This document shows positions 27,947 through 37,563 of a DNA stretch of 64,000 nt, piece after piece; position 1 is the stretch's first letter; the number at the start of each line of letters is the position of its first letter. Source of the stretch: JACPVF01 sp964502095 (GTDB lineage Bacteria > Chloroflexota > Anaerolineae > Anaerolineales > Villigracilaceae); assembly GCA_964502095.1 (NCBI GenBank), contig CAZCUF010000006.1, forward strand, positions 62,001 through 126,000, in the 5' to 3' direction. The notes beneath the pieces are model-generated. The model saw only the letters and a program-made list of their open reading frames with translations. It did not search any database and had not been told where the DNA came from. A program made the translations under genes and the position numbers.

Positions 27947-27974
27947 ATTATACCCTAAAGAGAGGGAGTGTCAA
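27947..27974 (-). promoter_or_regulatory. Sigma-70-type promoter of tRNA-Lys
   Basis: On the minus strand, TTGACA (27974-27969), a 16-bp spacer and TATAAT (27952-27947), both exact consensus hexamers, about 14 nt before the tRNA 5' end. This is the best-matching promoter in the window. Confidence 0.85.
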
Positions 27975-28066
27975 TAAAAATCCCCTGCGCGCTCGTGTAT
28001 AATTGAATCAGCCTGAATTTATACTGATCGATTCCATTTTTACGGCTTTTATTTCAGCGTCACATT

Positions 28067-29419
28067 ATGACTCTACCTGACCAACCCATCTTCCCCACCG
28101 ATCCAGAGTCTCAGCCCGAGTCACAGCGGCCCGAACGCGTGGAGAGATCTTCCGCGCGCAGGCGCCGCGTACGCCGGCAAATGCTCCCATTGGATGCGGA
28201 AGGCCGCGCCGCGCTGGTTACATCACTGGCGCGCCGCGCCTATCCCAACTACGAATTCTTTCTCTTTGCAGTGTTATGCGGCGCGTTACTTGGACTGGGC
28301 TACCTGCTCGATTCACAGGCTATTCTGCTCTTCGGCGTTTTACTTGCGCCGCTGATGACGCCGTGGATCGGAATGACTTTATCACTCGTCACAGGTTCGG
28401 TGCGTTTCTTCATTGAAACCTTCGTGGCTTTCCTGATCAGCGCCATGTTGATTTTCCTCAGCGGACTGATGGCCGGCCTGGCCGCGCGCGCTTTTCTTCC
28501 GCGCACATTCAACGACGCATTCCTCCACAGCCGGTTATGGATTCCCGATTTACTGGTGCTGGTGATCGGCGCGGTATTGCTCACCGTCTCGTTCGTACGT
28601 TCGGAGGAAAAACCGTTCCTGCCGAGCGTTTTGCTGGCGTATTCGCTGTTCCTGCCCATCAGCGCGGCGGGCTTTGGGCTGGGCAGTGGTGTGGACGGTC
28701 TCTGGCCGCAAGGCGCTTTGGTCTTCACGGTTTATTTTGGCGCGGCAATACTGGCGGGGCTGGTCACACTGTTCGCGCTGCGTTTCCGCCCAACCCTTGC
28801 GGGAGTCGCAATGAGCGGCGCGGCAGGAATCGTCATCGTGGCCGCGCTGATCTTTTTAATGCGATCAGGTTTCGGCCCGGAAAAAGAAGCGGCGGTCAAT
28901 GTCACACCGACTCGCACCGCGACGGCAACGGTCAAGCCATCCCCGCAACTGGTTCTGCCCGCATCGGCCACCACCTCCCCGCGGCCTTCCTCCACGCCGC
29001 GCGTCGAGACAGCGACTCCCTTCACGCCAAGTCCCGTTCCGCTCACTTTGGCTGTGACCCTGCCTCTTACTGAAACGCCGACCATCACATTGACCATCGA
29101 AGCGACGCCAGTGTACGCCAAGATCAGCTCGGATACCGGCGGCGGTGTGAACTTGAGGAAAACGCCCAACGGAACTTATATCGCCACGTTGGATAATGGT
29201 TCGATTGTGGAGGTTTTGCCGGAGGTATTGGAAGTGAGCAGTACCCCATGGGCGCATGTAATCGCAACCAAGAATGGGAAGCGGCTGGAGGGTTGGATTT
29301 TACAGTCGGTATTAACTACTGCAACGCCAGTGCCGAATTGGCAGCCTTCAGCGACCGATACCCTTCCAGTCACAGAGACTGCCACACTGACGCCCGTTAT
29401 AACCACCTCCACACCTTAA
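28067..29419 (+). CDS. DUF389-like membrane protein with C-terminal SH3-like domain
   Basis: A 450-residue protein. A basic N-terminus (~60 residues) is followed by six or seven hydrophobic helices (about 65-270) with the ILLFGVLLAPLMTPWIGM segment typical of DUF389. Then comes a Thr/Pro-rich stalk of ~80 residues and an SH3_3-like domain (about 345-425: GGGVNLRKTPNGTYIATL, GSIVEVLPE, WILQSVL). The SH3-like domain would lie outside the cell and may bind peptidoglycan or glycan. A TATAAT at 27998-28003 gives a leader of ~55 nt. The biological role of DUF389 proteins is unknown. Confidence 0.75.
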   Translation: MTLPDQPIFPTDPESQPESQRPERVERSSARRRRVRRQMLPLDAEGRAALVTSLARRAYPNYEFFLFAVLCGALLGLGYLLDSQAILLFGVLLAPLMTPWIGMTLSLVTGSVRFFIETFVAFLISAMLIFLSGLMAGLAARAFLPRTFNDAFLHSRLWIPDLLVLVIGAVLLTVSFVRSEEKPFLPSVLLAYSLFLPISAAGFGLGSGVDGLWPQGALVFTVYFGAAILAGLVTLFALRFRPTLAGVAMSGAAGIVIVAALIFLMRSGFGPEKEAAVNVTPTRTATATVKPSPQLVLPASATTSPRPSSTPRVETATPFTPSPVPLTLAVTLPLTETPTITLTIEATPVYAKISSDTGGGVNLRKTPNGTYIATLDNGSIVEVLPEVLEVSSTPWAHVIATKNGKRLEGWILQSVLTTATPVPNWQPSATDTLPVTETATLTPVITTSTP

Positions 29420-29458
29420 GTTCGATTTTGTAGTTCGTCTCTCGGTCAAGGAGTTTTC

Positions 29459-30919
29459 ATGCCTATTCATTTTGGCACGGACGGCTGGCGCGCCGTTATC
29501 TCAGATACATTCACTTTCTCGAACTTACGCATCGTAGCGCAAGCCATCGCCGACGCGGTCGCTTCGGAAGATTGGAATCCATTCAACGGAAATGGCGAAC
29601 GGCCGGACTCCAAAAAAGTAGTAGTGGGGTTCGACACGCGCTTTCTCTCGGATCGTTTTGCAGAAGATGTGGCGCGCGTACTGGCCGCCAACGGATTCAC
29701 GGTTCTGTTGACGCAATCCGACTCGCCGACTCCGGCGGTTTCGTTCGCGGTCAAAAACGAACGCGCCATCGCAGGCGTGATGATCACCGCTTCGCACAAC
29801 GCGCCGCGTTATAACGGAGTCAAGTTGAAAGGTCCGTTTGGCGGCTCGGCCTTATCCGAGCAATGCCGCCGCGTGGAAGTGTACATCACAGATAATGAAG
29901 CACAGGCGCGCGGCCCCAACCTGATGGATTATCGCAAAGCACGCGATACGGGTTTGATTCAAAAATTCAATCCATTGCCCGCTTATTTCGGACAGTTGCG
30001 CAAATTGATCAATACGGAAATCATCGCGGATAACCCTCAACGCTTTGTAGTGGACGCCATGTACGGTTCGGGCCGCGGCGTGATCAAATCCTTTTTGCAG
30101 GGTACAGGTTGTGAGATCGCCGAGATTCGCGGCGAGATGAATCCCGGCTTCGGCGGCGTGCATCCCGAACCGATCGCGAAATATCTCGGCGCGCTGGCAT
30201 CGGCCGTCAGCTCGGGAATGGGGAACTTCGGCATTGTCACTGACGGCGACGCAGACCGCATCGGCGCGATGGACGAACGCGGCCAGTTCGTAGATCCGCA
30301 TAAGATCATGGCGCTTTCGCTCAAGTATCTGGTGGAAAAACGGAAATGGGGCGGCGCGGTGGTGCGTACAGTCTCGACCACGCGCATGATCGACCGGCTC
30401 GCCACACAATACGGATTAAAGCTGTACGAAACGCCAGTTGGGTTCAATCACATCGCGGACTACATGATGCAGGAAGACGTGTTGATCGGCGGCGAAGAAT
30501 CCGGCGGCATTTCCTTCAAGGGACATATTCCCGAAGGCGATGGGCCGATTATGGGTTTATTGATGGTGGAAATGGTTGCGGAATCAGGAAAGCCGTTGGT
30601 GGAATTAGTGGATAACCTGCTCGAAGATGTGGGCCCGGCATTTTACGAACGCGTAGACTTACGTTTGAGTCGGCCAGTGGCTAAAGCCGAAATGACTGAG
30701 CTTCTAACCAGGCAGGCGCCAAAAGAGATCGGCGGGCAGAAGCTGAACGAAGTCAGTCAGCGGGATGGCGTGAAATACATCATGGCCGACGATTCCTGGT
30801 TGTTAATTCGCCCGTCGGGAACGGAACCTGTTCTGCGCGTGTACGCAGAAGGCCGCACACATAAAATGGTCAAAGACTTGATGGGATACGGTCAGAAAAT
30901 TGCAGAAAGCGTGGTGTAG
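29459..30919 (+). CDS. Phosphoglucomutase/phosphomannomutase family protein
   Basis: A 486-residue alpha-D-phosphohexomutase interconverting hexose 1- and 6-phosphates. All four signatures are present: the phosphoserine loop TASHNAPRYNGVK (Ser112), the metal loop DGDADRIG, the sugar loop GGEESGGIS and the phosphate-binding RPSGTEPVLRVYAE. An AAGGAG site lies 6 nt before ATG 29459. It may supply glucose-1-phosphate for the nearby rhamnose pathway, but glucose versus mannose preference cannot be read from the sequence. Confidence 0.92.
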   Translation: MPIHFGTDGWRAVISDTFTFSNLRIVAQAIADAVASEDWNPFNGNGERPDSKKVVVGFDTRFLSDRFAEDVARVLAANGFTVLLTQSDSPTPAVSFAVKNERAIAGVMITASHNAPRYNGVKLKGPFGGSALSEQCRRVEVYITDNEAQARGPNLMDYRKARDTGLIQKFNPLPAYFGQLRKLINTEIIADNPQRFVVDAMYGSGRGVIKSFLQGTGCEIAEIRGEMNPGFGGVHPEPIAKYLGALASAVSSGMGNFGIVTDGDADRIGAMDERGQFVDPHKIMALSLKYLVEKRKWGGAVVRTVSTTRMIDRLATQYGLKLYETPVGFNHIADYMMQEDVLIGGEESGGISFKGHIPEGDGPIMGLLMVEMVAESGKPLVELVDNLLEDVGPAFYERVDLRLSRPVAKAEMTELLTRQAPKEIGGQKLNEVSQRDGVKYIMADDSWLLIRPSGTEPVLRVYAEGRTHKMVKDLMGYGQKIAESVV

Positions 30920-30924
30920 AAAAT

Positions 30925-30954
30925 AAAAAAGACGAGCACTGGCTCGTCTTTTTT
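30925..30954. terminator. Bidirectional terminator between convergent genes
   Basis: AAAAAAGACGAGC (30925-30937), ACTG loop, GCTCGTCTTTTTT (30942-30954). It has A/T runs on both sides and serves the mutase on plus and the long minus-strand operon ending at 30968. Confidence 0.85.
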
Positions 30955-30967
30955 ATTCAGGGAAAAT

Positions 30968-31504
30968 TTATCGGTTTCTGACCGAGGCGGCGCGCAATCG
31001 CCGCGCCAGCAAAATGACCGCCACCAGCACAATGGCAAGAATCACCAAACCCGGAACACCGTATTCATCCGCGAAGCCTGTGCCCGGCAAACCCGTAGAG
31101 GTCGGCACGACCGTCAGCTGGGCCTGCGCGGCCTGGGTCAACGCGGCGGCCACTGTAGCGGTGGCAGGGTCGGAGGTTGGAGGCAGCGGGGTGACCGTTT
31201 CGGTGGGTTGAGCCAAAACAGGCGTCGCGCTCGGAAGCGGAGTGAGGGTCTCAGTCGGTAGTATTTGTGCCTGGAAGGTAGCCGTCAGCGCGCCCGCGAT
31301 CTGCGCGTTCTGGGTCGATTGTGCGCTGACCGCGGCCTCCTGTTTTCGTTTCTGGCCGGGCGCAATGACGAGAGCGTACAATGCCAGGCAGGCGATTGAA
31401 ATCAAAACGATGAAACCCAGAATTCCTGCGGCGATCAGGAAAGTACGGTTACTGGATTCTTCGGGGGGTGCAGCGTCAAAATTATTTTCATCACCTTCGT
31501 ACAT
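30968..31504 (-). CDS. Small membrane protein with LPGTG-like C-terminal sorting signal
   Basis: A 178-residue protein. An acidic N-terminus precedes one hydrophobic helix (about 22-48). A Thr/Pro/Ala-rich extracellular stretch follows, and then LPGTG (139-143), a hydrophobic helix (150-167) and a basic tail RRLRAASVRNR. That tripartite end matches a sortase-type sorting signal, although two membrane segments in one short protein are unusual. GAGGAG lies 8 nt before the ATG. It starts 38 nt after the preceding gene and ends just before a strong terminator, so it may be the last gene of the 39.1-31 kb operon. Confidence 0.65.
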   Translation of the reverse strand: MYEGDENNFDAAPPEESSNRTFLIAAGILGFIVLISIACLALYALVIAPGQKRKQEAAVSAQSTQNAQIAGALTATFQAQILPTETLTPLPSATPVLAQPTETVTPLPPTSDPATATVAAALTQAAQAQLTVVPTSTGLPGTGFADEYGVPGLVILAIVLVAVILLARRLRAASVRNR

Positions 31505-31542
31505 AAAACACTCTCCTCATTCGTTCTGACAAGTTTTGGTAA

Positions 31543-32598
31543 TTATCCCACAACTTCCAAATTTACAAGAGGCACAATCACCGTCTCGCCGCTTTCCATT
31601 TTCACATCGGCGGCGGGCGCGCGCAAACCGCTCGTAAGCGTTGTAAGACCCGGCCTCAATGAGACGATCGTGCCGATTGCGCCGAGGGAAGGCGGGCGGC
31701 GCATACGCACAGTTTGACCGGGCGCAAAGGCCTCCACTTCGCGCGGCACAGGCGGGTCCTGTGAAACCGGCAGTGGAATGATCACCTCAGGGCGCGCGCC
31801 GCTGTAGCGATCGTACACTTCGGCGTTGAGTGTGACTTCGCGTTTGGCGTTGGTGCTCAATAAACGATACGCGGCGGAATTCATTGGCAATGCGCCGAAG
31901 CCGTCGGTAACGACAATGGGAAAACGCATCTCACGCGCCATCGGTAACAGCGAAGGAAAAATGCTGGAAAGGATCAAGCCGCGCACCGGCACTTCGGCGG
32001 CGGCCTGCAAAGCTTCAGCATCCTTGCATATACCGCCCAAAACAATCGAGCCGCGCAGACTGATGTCCATGCGCGCCGCGGAAAGAATGCCCTGCGCGCT
32101 CTCCGCCAGGTTCACCATCAAGCCTGTGTCGATACGACCATTACCCCATACACCCTGAATCAACGCGCCCGCGGTTTGAATGACCACGCCGCGTTCGGGA
32201 ATGATCTGCACCACGTTTCCGGGCAGGCCTGCGCGCAGTTGAATGTTCACACTTCCGGTTTCGAGCAAAACCTGGCCGGCCCCTGCGGCCAGTACGCGGC
32301 CTTCTTTCGGCGTTCGCACGGAACGTGAAATGATGCCGCGTTTTACAGCCACTTCCGCACCCGCGGCCAATTGATCGCCGACCTTACAACGCAAGAGGCG
32401 GTCGGCCGCGGCCGGCGGCATATTCAACACACCGGCCACATCCACTAGAACATGCTCGCGCGCCCATGAGGCCTCCGCCACCACATCGGTGGGGCTGACC
32501 TTTTGATTCAAACGCGCGGTCACTTTGCCTGCAGTAGGCAGGACGCGTTCGCGCACGATTGTCGTCAGAGCCAAAATGTGATGAATAGGCGCCAGCAT
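31543..32598 (-). CDS. Conserved unknown protein with barrel-sandwich and KOW-like segments
   Basis: A 351-residue soluble protein. Residues ~70-145 have the alternating Gly/hydrophobic pattern of a biotinyl/lipoyl-like barrel-sandwich hybrid (VGDQLAAGAEVAVKRG, TPKEGRVLAAG, GLPGNVVQIIPERGVVIQ) but no biotinylated Lys motif. Residues ~290-350 look KOW-like (FAPGQTVRMRRPPSLGAIG ... VPLVNLEVVG). The middle has a Rossmann-like alternation (GLILSSIFPSL, FPIVVTDGFGALP). No catalytic residues are recognised. A GGAGG site lies 11 nt before the ATG. It follows the MutL-like ATPase gene by 7 nt, so the two products probably act together. Confidence 0.6.
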   Translation of the reverse strand: MLAPIHHILALTTIVRERVLPTAGKVTARLNQKVSPTDVVAEASWAREHVLVDVAGVLNMPPAAADRLLRCKVGDQLAAGAEVAVKRGIISRSVRTPKEGRVLAAGAGQVLLETGSVNIQLRAGLPGNVVQIIPERGVVIQTAGALIQGVWGNGRIDTGLMVNLAESAQGILSAARMDISLRGSIVLGGICKDAEALQAAAEVPVRGLILSSIFPSLLPMAREMRFPIVVTDGFGALPMNSAAYRLLSTNAKREVTLNAEVYDRYSGARPEVIIPLPVSQDPPVPREVEAFAPGQTVRMRRPPSLGAIGTIVSLRPGLTTLTSGLRAPAADVKMESGETVIVPLVNLEVVG

Positions 32599-32605
32599 CG
32601 ATAAA

Positions 32606-34381
32606 TCAGCCTCCGAGAGTCCAATACCATTTTTTGATCAGTTCGCGCCGCCGTACCGCATCGGATGGCAGATCGAGCGGGCGCCCGCGGCCATCGAACA
32701 CAACACCCAGCGTTCCACCGCTGACCGAAACTGTGCCGCCGCGCCCCGGGCCGAATCCCACATCCGTGCGTCCGGAAGGCTGTAGAGTCAAGCGCGCCGC
32801 CTGCCCGCTGGGAAGCGGAAGAATTTCGAGCGCGCCAAATTTCAATTCGGCGCGCGCTTCGGTTCCATCCTCATAGACCAAACGCGCGCGCAGAATCTGT
32901 GCACCGTACGCGGCGCTTACCACCGGCGAGATCACGGTGCCAATGCTCATGAACGCGCCCGAGTCCAGCACTTGCACGGGAAGCAGACTATTTCGCCCAG
33001 CGGCGGCGCCCAAAATAGGAAGCAGGTTATTTTGATCGAGGATCACAGTTGTGATGCCCACCGGCTGAAGCGCATCCAGCAAAAGCAAAAGGCTGTGACC
33101 CGGCGTGGGCGCGTCAGAGAGCGCTCCGCCTCCGAGCAGGATCGGATCGAACAACGGAAGCAAGCCCCGCCTGAGAGAGGCCGCGCCGCGCGGAAAATCC
33201 TTCTTCGCGGCTTGCGCGGCAAGATGCAATGCCTGCCGCGCGATGGACTGCGAAATCGCCTGGTCTTCTTTTGTGCCCGGAATGGCCGAAGGATACAAAG
33301 ATTTTTGATACAGATAATCACGCAATACACCGGCTGAAATGTCCAACGGCGACCAGCGCAAAATATCTTCGAGCGTGGTGTGATTCAAAAGAGTCGGTAA
33401 ATTCTCGCCGAGGCCGAATTGCGGATACACATTGAGCGTGGATTTCCCCTTGAACCCGGCCGCGATCAACGCGGCGGAGGCGCCGATGTCCACAGTTAGA
33501 ATTCCTTTGGAGGAACCATAGACGCGGCTGAGGAATCGCATCATGCGCCCTGTGGCATAACCGGTTGGGAGCACATGGCCGTTTGCCCAGGCATCGATCA
33601 AATCCACGCCCTTGAGCTGTTTCTTACGCACTTCCACAAACAAGCGCGCCAACTCACGCGCCGCCGGGTCGAGGTCCTCGGTTTCCAAAGAGGGACGCAC
33701 ATTCGAGCTGAAATGCAGGGATGAGGTCAGTGAGCCAAGCAGATTCTTGACTTCCGCCTCCATTTTCTGATTCCCCGCGAACAATACCGCCGGACGTTTT
33801 TCGGCAGGCATTAAATAATTCGCCAGCCCCACCGGCTCCAATAATTTCTGGATCGAGCGCGAAGCACCGCCATCCGTGCCGCCAGTAACCACTACCACTT
33901 CCGGACGGGAACGCAGGAGGCTGTCGATCACGGCATCCGGACGACGGCCATCGCCCAGGCTGACGCTGTCTGTGACGCGCGCGTAAATGGTTTCAGTAAG
34001 CCGCCGGGCAGATTCGAGGGAGACATCCGGGAGCAGGCCAATGATGACTGCTTTCAGAGTCGGCCCGGCAGAAATAGCGGCCGCGAACGCGTCCACACCC
34101 GAGCCGTCGGATCGGGACGGCACAATCAGGCCGCGACTCATATCGAGCATAGTCCGCCCAATGATGGACTGCAAATGCTCGATGGCATTGCGGACTCCCT
34201 CACTTACATCCTTGAACGGCGCTTCCGCGGTGGATGGCGCATGACCGGAGGCCACAAAGCGATATTGTCCTTCGACTACATCGAAGAACACCGCGCGCGT
34301 GGTGGCCGCGCCGATGTCAACTGCCAGGAGAGAGTCACCTTCGATCAATGAAACAGGCATAGGGTTATCGGAAGAATGCAA
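32606..34381 (-). CDS. MutL/GlmL-like ASKHA-type ATPase
   Basis: A 591-residue protein. It has the ASKHA phosphate-1 loop LLAVDIGAATTRAVFFD near residue 15, VVVTGGTDGG, and a second nucleotide motif GILTVDIGASAALIAAG near residue 300, as in the glutamate mutase MutL (GlmL) family. GlmL is named from genes beside glutamate mutase, but no mutase gene is adjacent here. Instead it sits among membrane proteins and overlaps the upstream membrane-protein gene by 17 nt. It could be an actin-like or chaperone ATPase of a membrane complex, comparable in concept to PilM or FtsA; that is inference. The C-terminal ~100 residues carry a beta-rich domain. Confidence 0.75.
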   Translation of the reverse strand: MHSSDNPMPVSLIEGDSLLAVDIGAATTRAVFFDVVEGQYRFVASGHAPSTAEAPFKDVSEGVRNAIEHLQSIIGRTMLDMSRGLIVPSRSDGSGVDAFAAAISAGPTLKAVIIGLLPDVSLESARRLTETIYARVTDSVSLGDGRRPDAVIDSLLRSRPEVVVVTGGTDGGASRSIQKLLEPVGLANYLMPAEKRPAVLFAGNQKMEAEVKNLLGSLTSSLHFSSNVRPSLETEDLDPAARELARLFVEVRKKQLKGVDLIDAWANGHVLPTGYATGRMMRFLSRVYGSSKGILTVDIGASAALIAAGFKGKSTLNVYPQFGLGENLPTLLNHTTLEDILRWSPLDISAGVLRDYLYQKSLYPSAIPGTKEDQAISQSIARQALHLAAQAAKKDFPRGAASLRRGLLPLFDPILLGGGALSDAPTPGHSLLLLLDALQPVGITTVILDQNNLLPILGAAAGRNSLLPVQVLDSGAFMSIGTVISPVVSAAYGAQILRARLVYEDGTEARAELKFGALEILPLPSGQAARLTLQPSGRTDVGFGPGRGGTVSVSGGTLGVVFDGRGRPLDLPSDAVRRRELIKKWYWTLGG

Positions 34382-35051
34382 TGAAGCTGGATATGGAAGC
34401 GAAACGCTCGATCAATGCCGTTAATGAGGCGAGAAAAACGCCGGCGAACAAAATTCCCAACGTAATGGCGATAAAGATGCGCCCGAACCAGGCCAGCAGT
34501 TCGATCAAGCCAAAGCGCCGGATGGAACCATCGGAGGAAGCGCGTGCCCCGAAATGAAAATAGATCAATGAAGTGACCGCGCCCGCCAGAATCAGCGCCG
34601 CATCGAACAACGCTTCAACTGGCGAAGGAGACGAATGTATATCGAACGCGTTGATGGTCGCAAAGACCTGCGGGAACAATGTGCCGATCACCGCGCCGCC
34701 CACCGTAACAGCCGCGCTCACGCCCACAAGATACGCCATGGCCGGACCACCCATTCCAGAAAGACGCGGCGAGGCCTTCATGATCAGCAGTAAACTGAGC
34801 AAAAGCGGGATCAAAGCAAGGCCGCGTTCGATCAACGAACCTTGAGAGAGCGGATATAGCAGTTTGGGAAAAATCACCTGCCACATTGCAACCGAGGCCA
34901 CATATCCGCCGGCCACACCCACGAAGATATACGTGGCAATTCTAAAAAGCGGATTATCGCCCAAAAGATAGCTGAACACAAATACGGTGAACAGAAAGCT
35001 GAACGCGCCCGTGATGAAATTAGAGTCAATGGAAAGCGCCATCTTATCCAC
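34365..35051 (-). CDS. Multi-pass membrane protein of unknown function
   Basis: A 228-residue hydrophobic protein with about six helices and short loops; a longer loop (GTLFPQVFATINAFDIHSS) lies near residues 125-145. No family is recognised. It overlaps its upstream neighbour by 8 nt and the downstream ATPase gene by 17 nt. Its size and topology resemble the other six-helix protein of the same operon (37563-38174), so the two could form a heteromeric membrane core. Confidence 0.65.
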   Translation of the reverse strand: MDKMALSIDSNFITGAFSFLFTVFVFSYLLGDNPLFRIATYIFVGVAGGYVASVAMWQVIFPKLLYPLSQGSLIERGLALIPLLLSLLLIMKASPRLSGMGGPAMAYLVGVSAAVTVGGAVIGTLFPQVFATINAFDIHSSPSPVEALFDAALILAGAVTSLIYFHFGARASSDGSIRRFGLIELLAWFGRIFIAITLGILFAGVFLASLTALIERFASISSFIAFFR

Positions 35052-37563
35052 CCATCTCTTTCATCGCAGACCGCTCTCGCCAACCCGCCGCCAGACTCCA
35101 CAAACTTCCGAACAAAATCAGTATGACCGCCAGCCATAAACCGATGTTGTACGCATCCCAGTAACGGCGCGCCAATCCGGGGCGGTCTGCATTGTATTGT
35201 TCGATCACAGACGAGTCGTATAAACCGGTCATCAATCCATTGATCTGACCGGACTGAAAATAAGGCTGGAACATCGGCCCGGCTTGCGCGCTCGACACCA
35301 TTACAAATTGCGCGTCCCCGCGCAGAGGCCCGGCCTGCTCGATCCACGTGCGGCCCGATTCGATGCTATCGGTAATGACGATGATGGCGGCGAAATTCGA
35401 GAACGAGGTCACGCCTTGCAAAGGAGCAGTCTGCCAGGCTGTAGTGGGATTGAGCAAAGTCGAATCGGAGGTAAAAGGCGCGACCGCGCTCGGGTTCTGA
35501 GCGAAGGCGCGTACACCGCTCAGGCCTCCCGGCAGGTAGCCCAAATTCACATACTGGCTCCCACTCTGATAATTGAGATCGTGTAAAAGTCCCGAAAAGA
35601 GGCGTTCTGCCAGCGCCGCGCCGGTTGGAGAGGTGGATATCGCCGCCAGACGAGGATGACGCAACAGAATCAGATGATCCAGCAAGGGAGCCGCCACCGC
35701 TTCCATTTCACCGGTCAGCGCAGGCTCGTAATCGAAGACCACCAGCACGGGCGCGTCCTGCGGAACCGCCTCCACACTGGCCAGCGCGGCCATTACATCG
35801 TTGGGGCGGCCAAGCGGCAGAGGAAAGGCCTGTGACCCGGAGAAGAACATGCCCCCCACTGCCAGTACAAGCAAAATCGCCAGCGCCCAATACAATACAC
35901 GCTGTGACGCCATCGGACGGGCGGTTGTCATTGGCTCAGGCTTGGATTCCGCGGCCAGGGTTTGATCGAGCAGAGCGGCATGAGCTTGCTGTTCCTCGCT
36001 CGGCTGTAATTTGATCGAAATCGGTTTGGGTTTGTTGGTAAGCGCCGCAAAAGGCAGGGAAGGCAAAACACCGTGAAGCCCGGCCAGCGGCCCGGTAGTT
36101 TCGAGCGTCTCGTCGCCGACAACACCGTGAGGCGTTGTGCCCAGCGAAGCTTCCACCGGGCGCATGGCTTGAACCCAGGAAGGCAAAGCGGCTGGAGCAA
36201 TCGCATCCGCGCCTTCTGCCGCCGGCGGAAGTTGCTTCGTTTTATCGGCCTGCCCGGCCTCCGCATTGGACAGCCAGTCAACCTTATCAGGGGCAAACAA
36301 ACGATCCAATTCGTTGCCCGATAAAGGCTCGGAACCTAAAGCGCTTTCCTCTTGATCAGGCTCGAACATGGGCGCTGGCTCTGAAACCGGCTCCCCGGCT
36401 GGCCGAAACGCGGCTAACCAATCGGGCATTTCGGCGGGAACAATTTCCTCGGCCGCGCCCGGTTCGGTCAACGCGGGTTTGTCCGCTGGAGGCTCGCCAG
36501 CTTGATCGAGCCAGGCAGGCAAGTCCGCCTCTGCCGATTTTATTTCAGACGGTTTTGAATCTTCGCTCCGCATCCAGGCCGGCAATTCCATTTCCGGTTC
36601 CGAAGCAGGCGCAGAAGATGGCGGCGCGGGTTCCTCAGCCGCAAAACTCCTCAACCAATCGGGCGTTTCCCTGGCGGGTTGTTCCGCTGGTGCGGCAGGC
36701 TCGGTGGTCGACTCTAAATTTTTCAACCAATCGGGAACTTCTTCGAGCGCGGACGCTTCAGGCGCGGCGGTGGTCTCGTCCCGATTCATCCAGGCCGCGG
36801 CGCTTTCTGCCGGGGACTTCGGAGTCTCCGCTTCCGCCATGGTTCCCTCAGCCTGTAGTTTAGTCAGCCAGTCGGGGACCGCGTCTGAATCCGAAACAAC
36901 CTTGCCGGAATCGATGGACGGTTCAGGCGTACTCGAAACTGGTTCCGTTGAAGTCGGCGTCATCCCGCCCCGATCTGAATCCGCCTTCTTCAGCCAATCC
37001 GTCAATTCATCCGGGCCGGCGTTCTCCGGCTGAGCGGAGGTGATGTTTTGCAACCAACTCGGCAGGCCACTTTCCTCACTGGATTCTGTTGGAGGTTGTG
37101 CGGCTTGAATACCGGCCGAATCGCCCGACGATTCAAAATCGCCCGGGCGGCCAACATCCACAAAGCGCGACTCGGCGGAGGTTTCCTTCAACTCGTCAGT
37201 GGGCGTCTTCGTCTTCTTAGCCGCGCCGGTGATGCCTGCCAGCCAATCCGGAATCTCCTCTTCTTCATCCGCCGCCTGAGATTGCAGGCCCGCCAACAGG
37301 TCCGCGGAAGAAGCGGAAGGTTGGGATGGAATGTCCGATTTCCGCTGTGTATCATCTTCAGCGGTTTTGCGCGCTTTGTCACGCGCTTCGCGCAGCCAAT
37401 CCGGCAGGATGGGCTCCAGTTCCGCGGTGGCTTTTCTGGTCGGCTTGTCGCCGGGTTGAATCGAAGCCGTGTCCTGATTCGCGAGCGAGGTTCCGCAATT
37501 TTGACAGAAAGCAGTTCCCTCGGGATTGTATCTTCCACAAACCGGACATTGAATATCAGCCAT
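35044..37563 (-). CDS. Zinc-ribbon membrane protein with 13 Pro-x-Trp-Leu-like motifs
   Basis: An 839-residue protein. The N-terminus is a zinc ribbon with Cys6, Cys9, Cys20 and Cys23. Residues ~45-470 are an acidic, Pro/Ala/Glu-rich low-complexity region holding 13 copies of a short motif of the form hP[DSA]W[LMV] (Trp at 56, 107, 170, 190, 232, 258, 279, 303, 330, 351, 382, 430 and 463). A membrane helix at ~556-575 is followed by a ~220-residue domain (APVLVVFDYEPALTGEMEA, AAIIVITDSIESGR) and a second helix near the C-terminus. The motif array therefore lies on the same side as the zinc ribbon, probably in the cytoplasm, and looks like a multivalent docking platform. Start and stop are joined to neighbours (TAATG upstream, 8-nt overlap downstream). 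Confidence 0.8.
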   Translation of the reverse strand: MADIQCPVCGRYNPEGTAFCQNCGTSLANQDTASIQPGDKPTRKATAELEPILPDWLREARDKARKTAEDDTQRKSDIPSQPSASSADLLAGLQSQAADEEEEIPDWLAGITGAAKKTKTPTDELKETSAESRFVDVGRPGDFESSGDSAGIQAAQPPTESSEESGLPSWLQNITSAQPENAGPDELTDWLKKADSDRGGMTPTSTEPVSSTPEPSIDSGKVVSDSDAVPDWLTKLQAEGTMAEAETPKSPAESAAAWMNRDETTAAPEASALEEVPDWLKNLESTTEPAAPAEQPARETPDWLRSFAAEEPAPPSSAPASEPEMELPAWMRSEDSKPSEIKSAEADLPAWLDQAGEPPADKPALTEPGAAEEIVPAEMPDWLAAFRPAGEPVSEPAPMFEPDQEESALGSEPLSGNELDRLFAPDKVDWLSNAEAGQADKTKQLPPAAEGADAIAPAALPSWVQAMRPVEASLGTTPHGVVGDETLETTGPLAGLHGVLPSLPFAALTNKPKPISIKLQPSEEQQAHAALLDQTLAAESKPEPMTTARPMASQRVLYWALAILLVLAVGGMFFSGSQAFPLPLGRPNDVMAALASVEAVPQDAPVLVVFDYEPALTGEMEAVAAPLLDHLILLRHPRLAAISTSPTGAALAERLFSGLLHDLNYQSGSQYVNLGYLPGGLSGVRAFAQNPSAVAPFTSDSTLLNPTTAWQTAPLQGVTSFSNFAAIIVITDSIESGRTWIEQAGPLRGDAQFVMVSSAQAGPMFQPYFQSGQINGLMTGLYDSSVIEQYNADRPGLARRYWDAYNIGLWLAVILILFGSLWSLAAGWRERSAMKEMGG

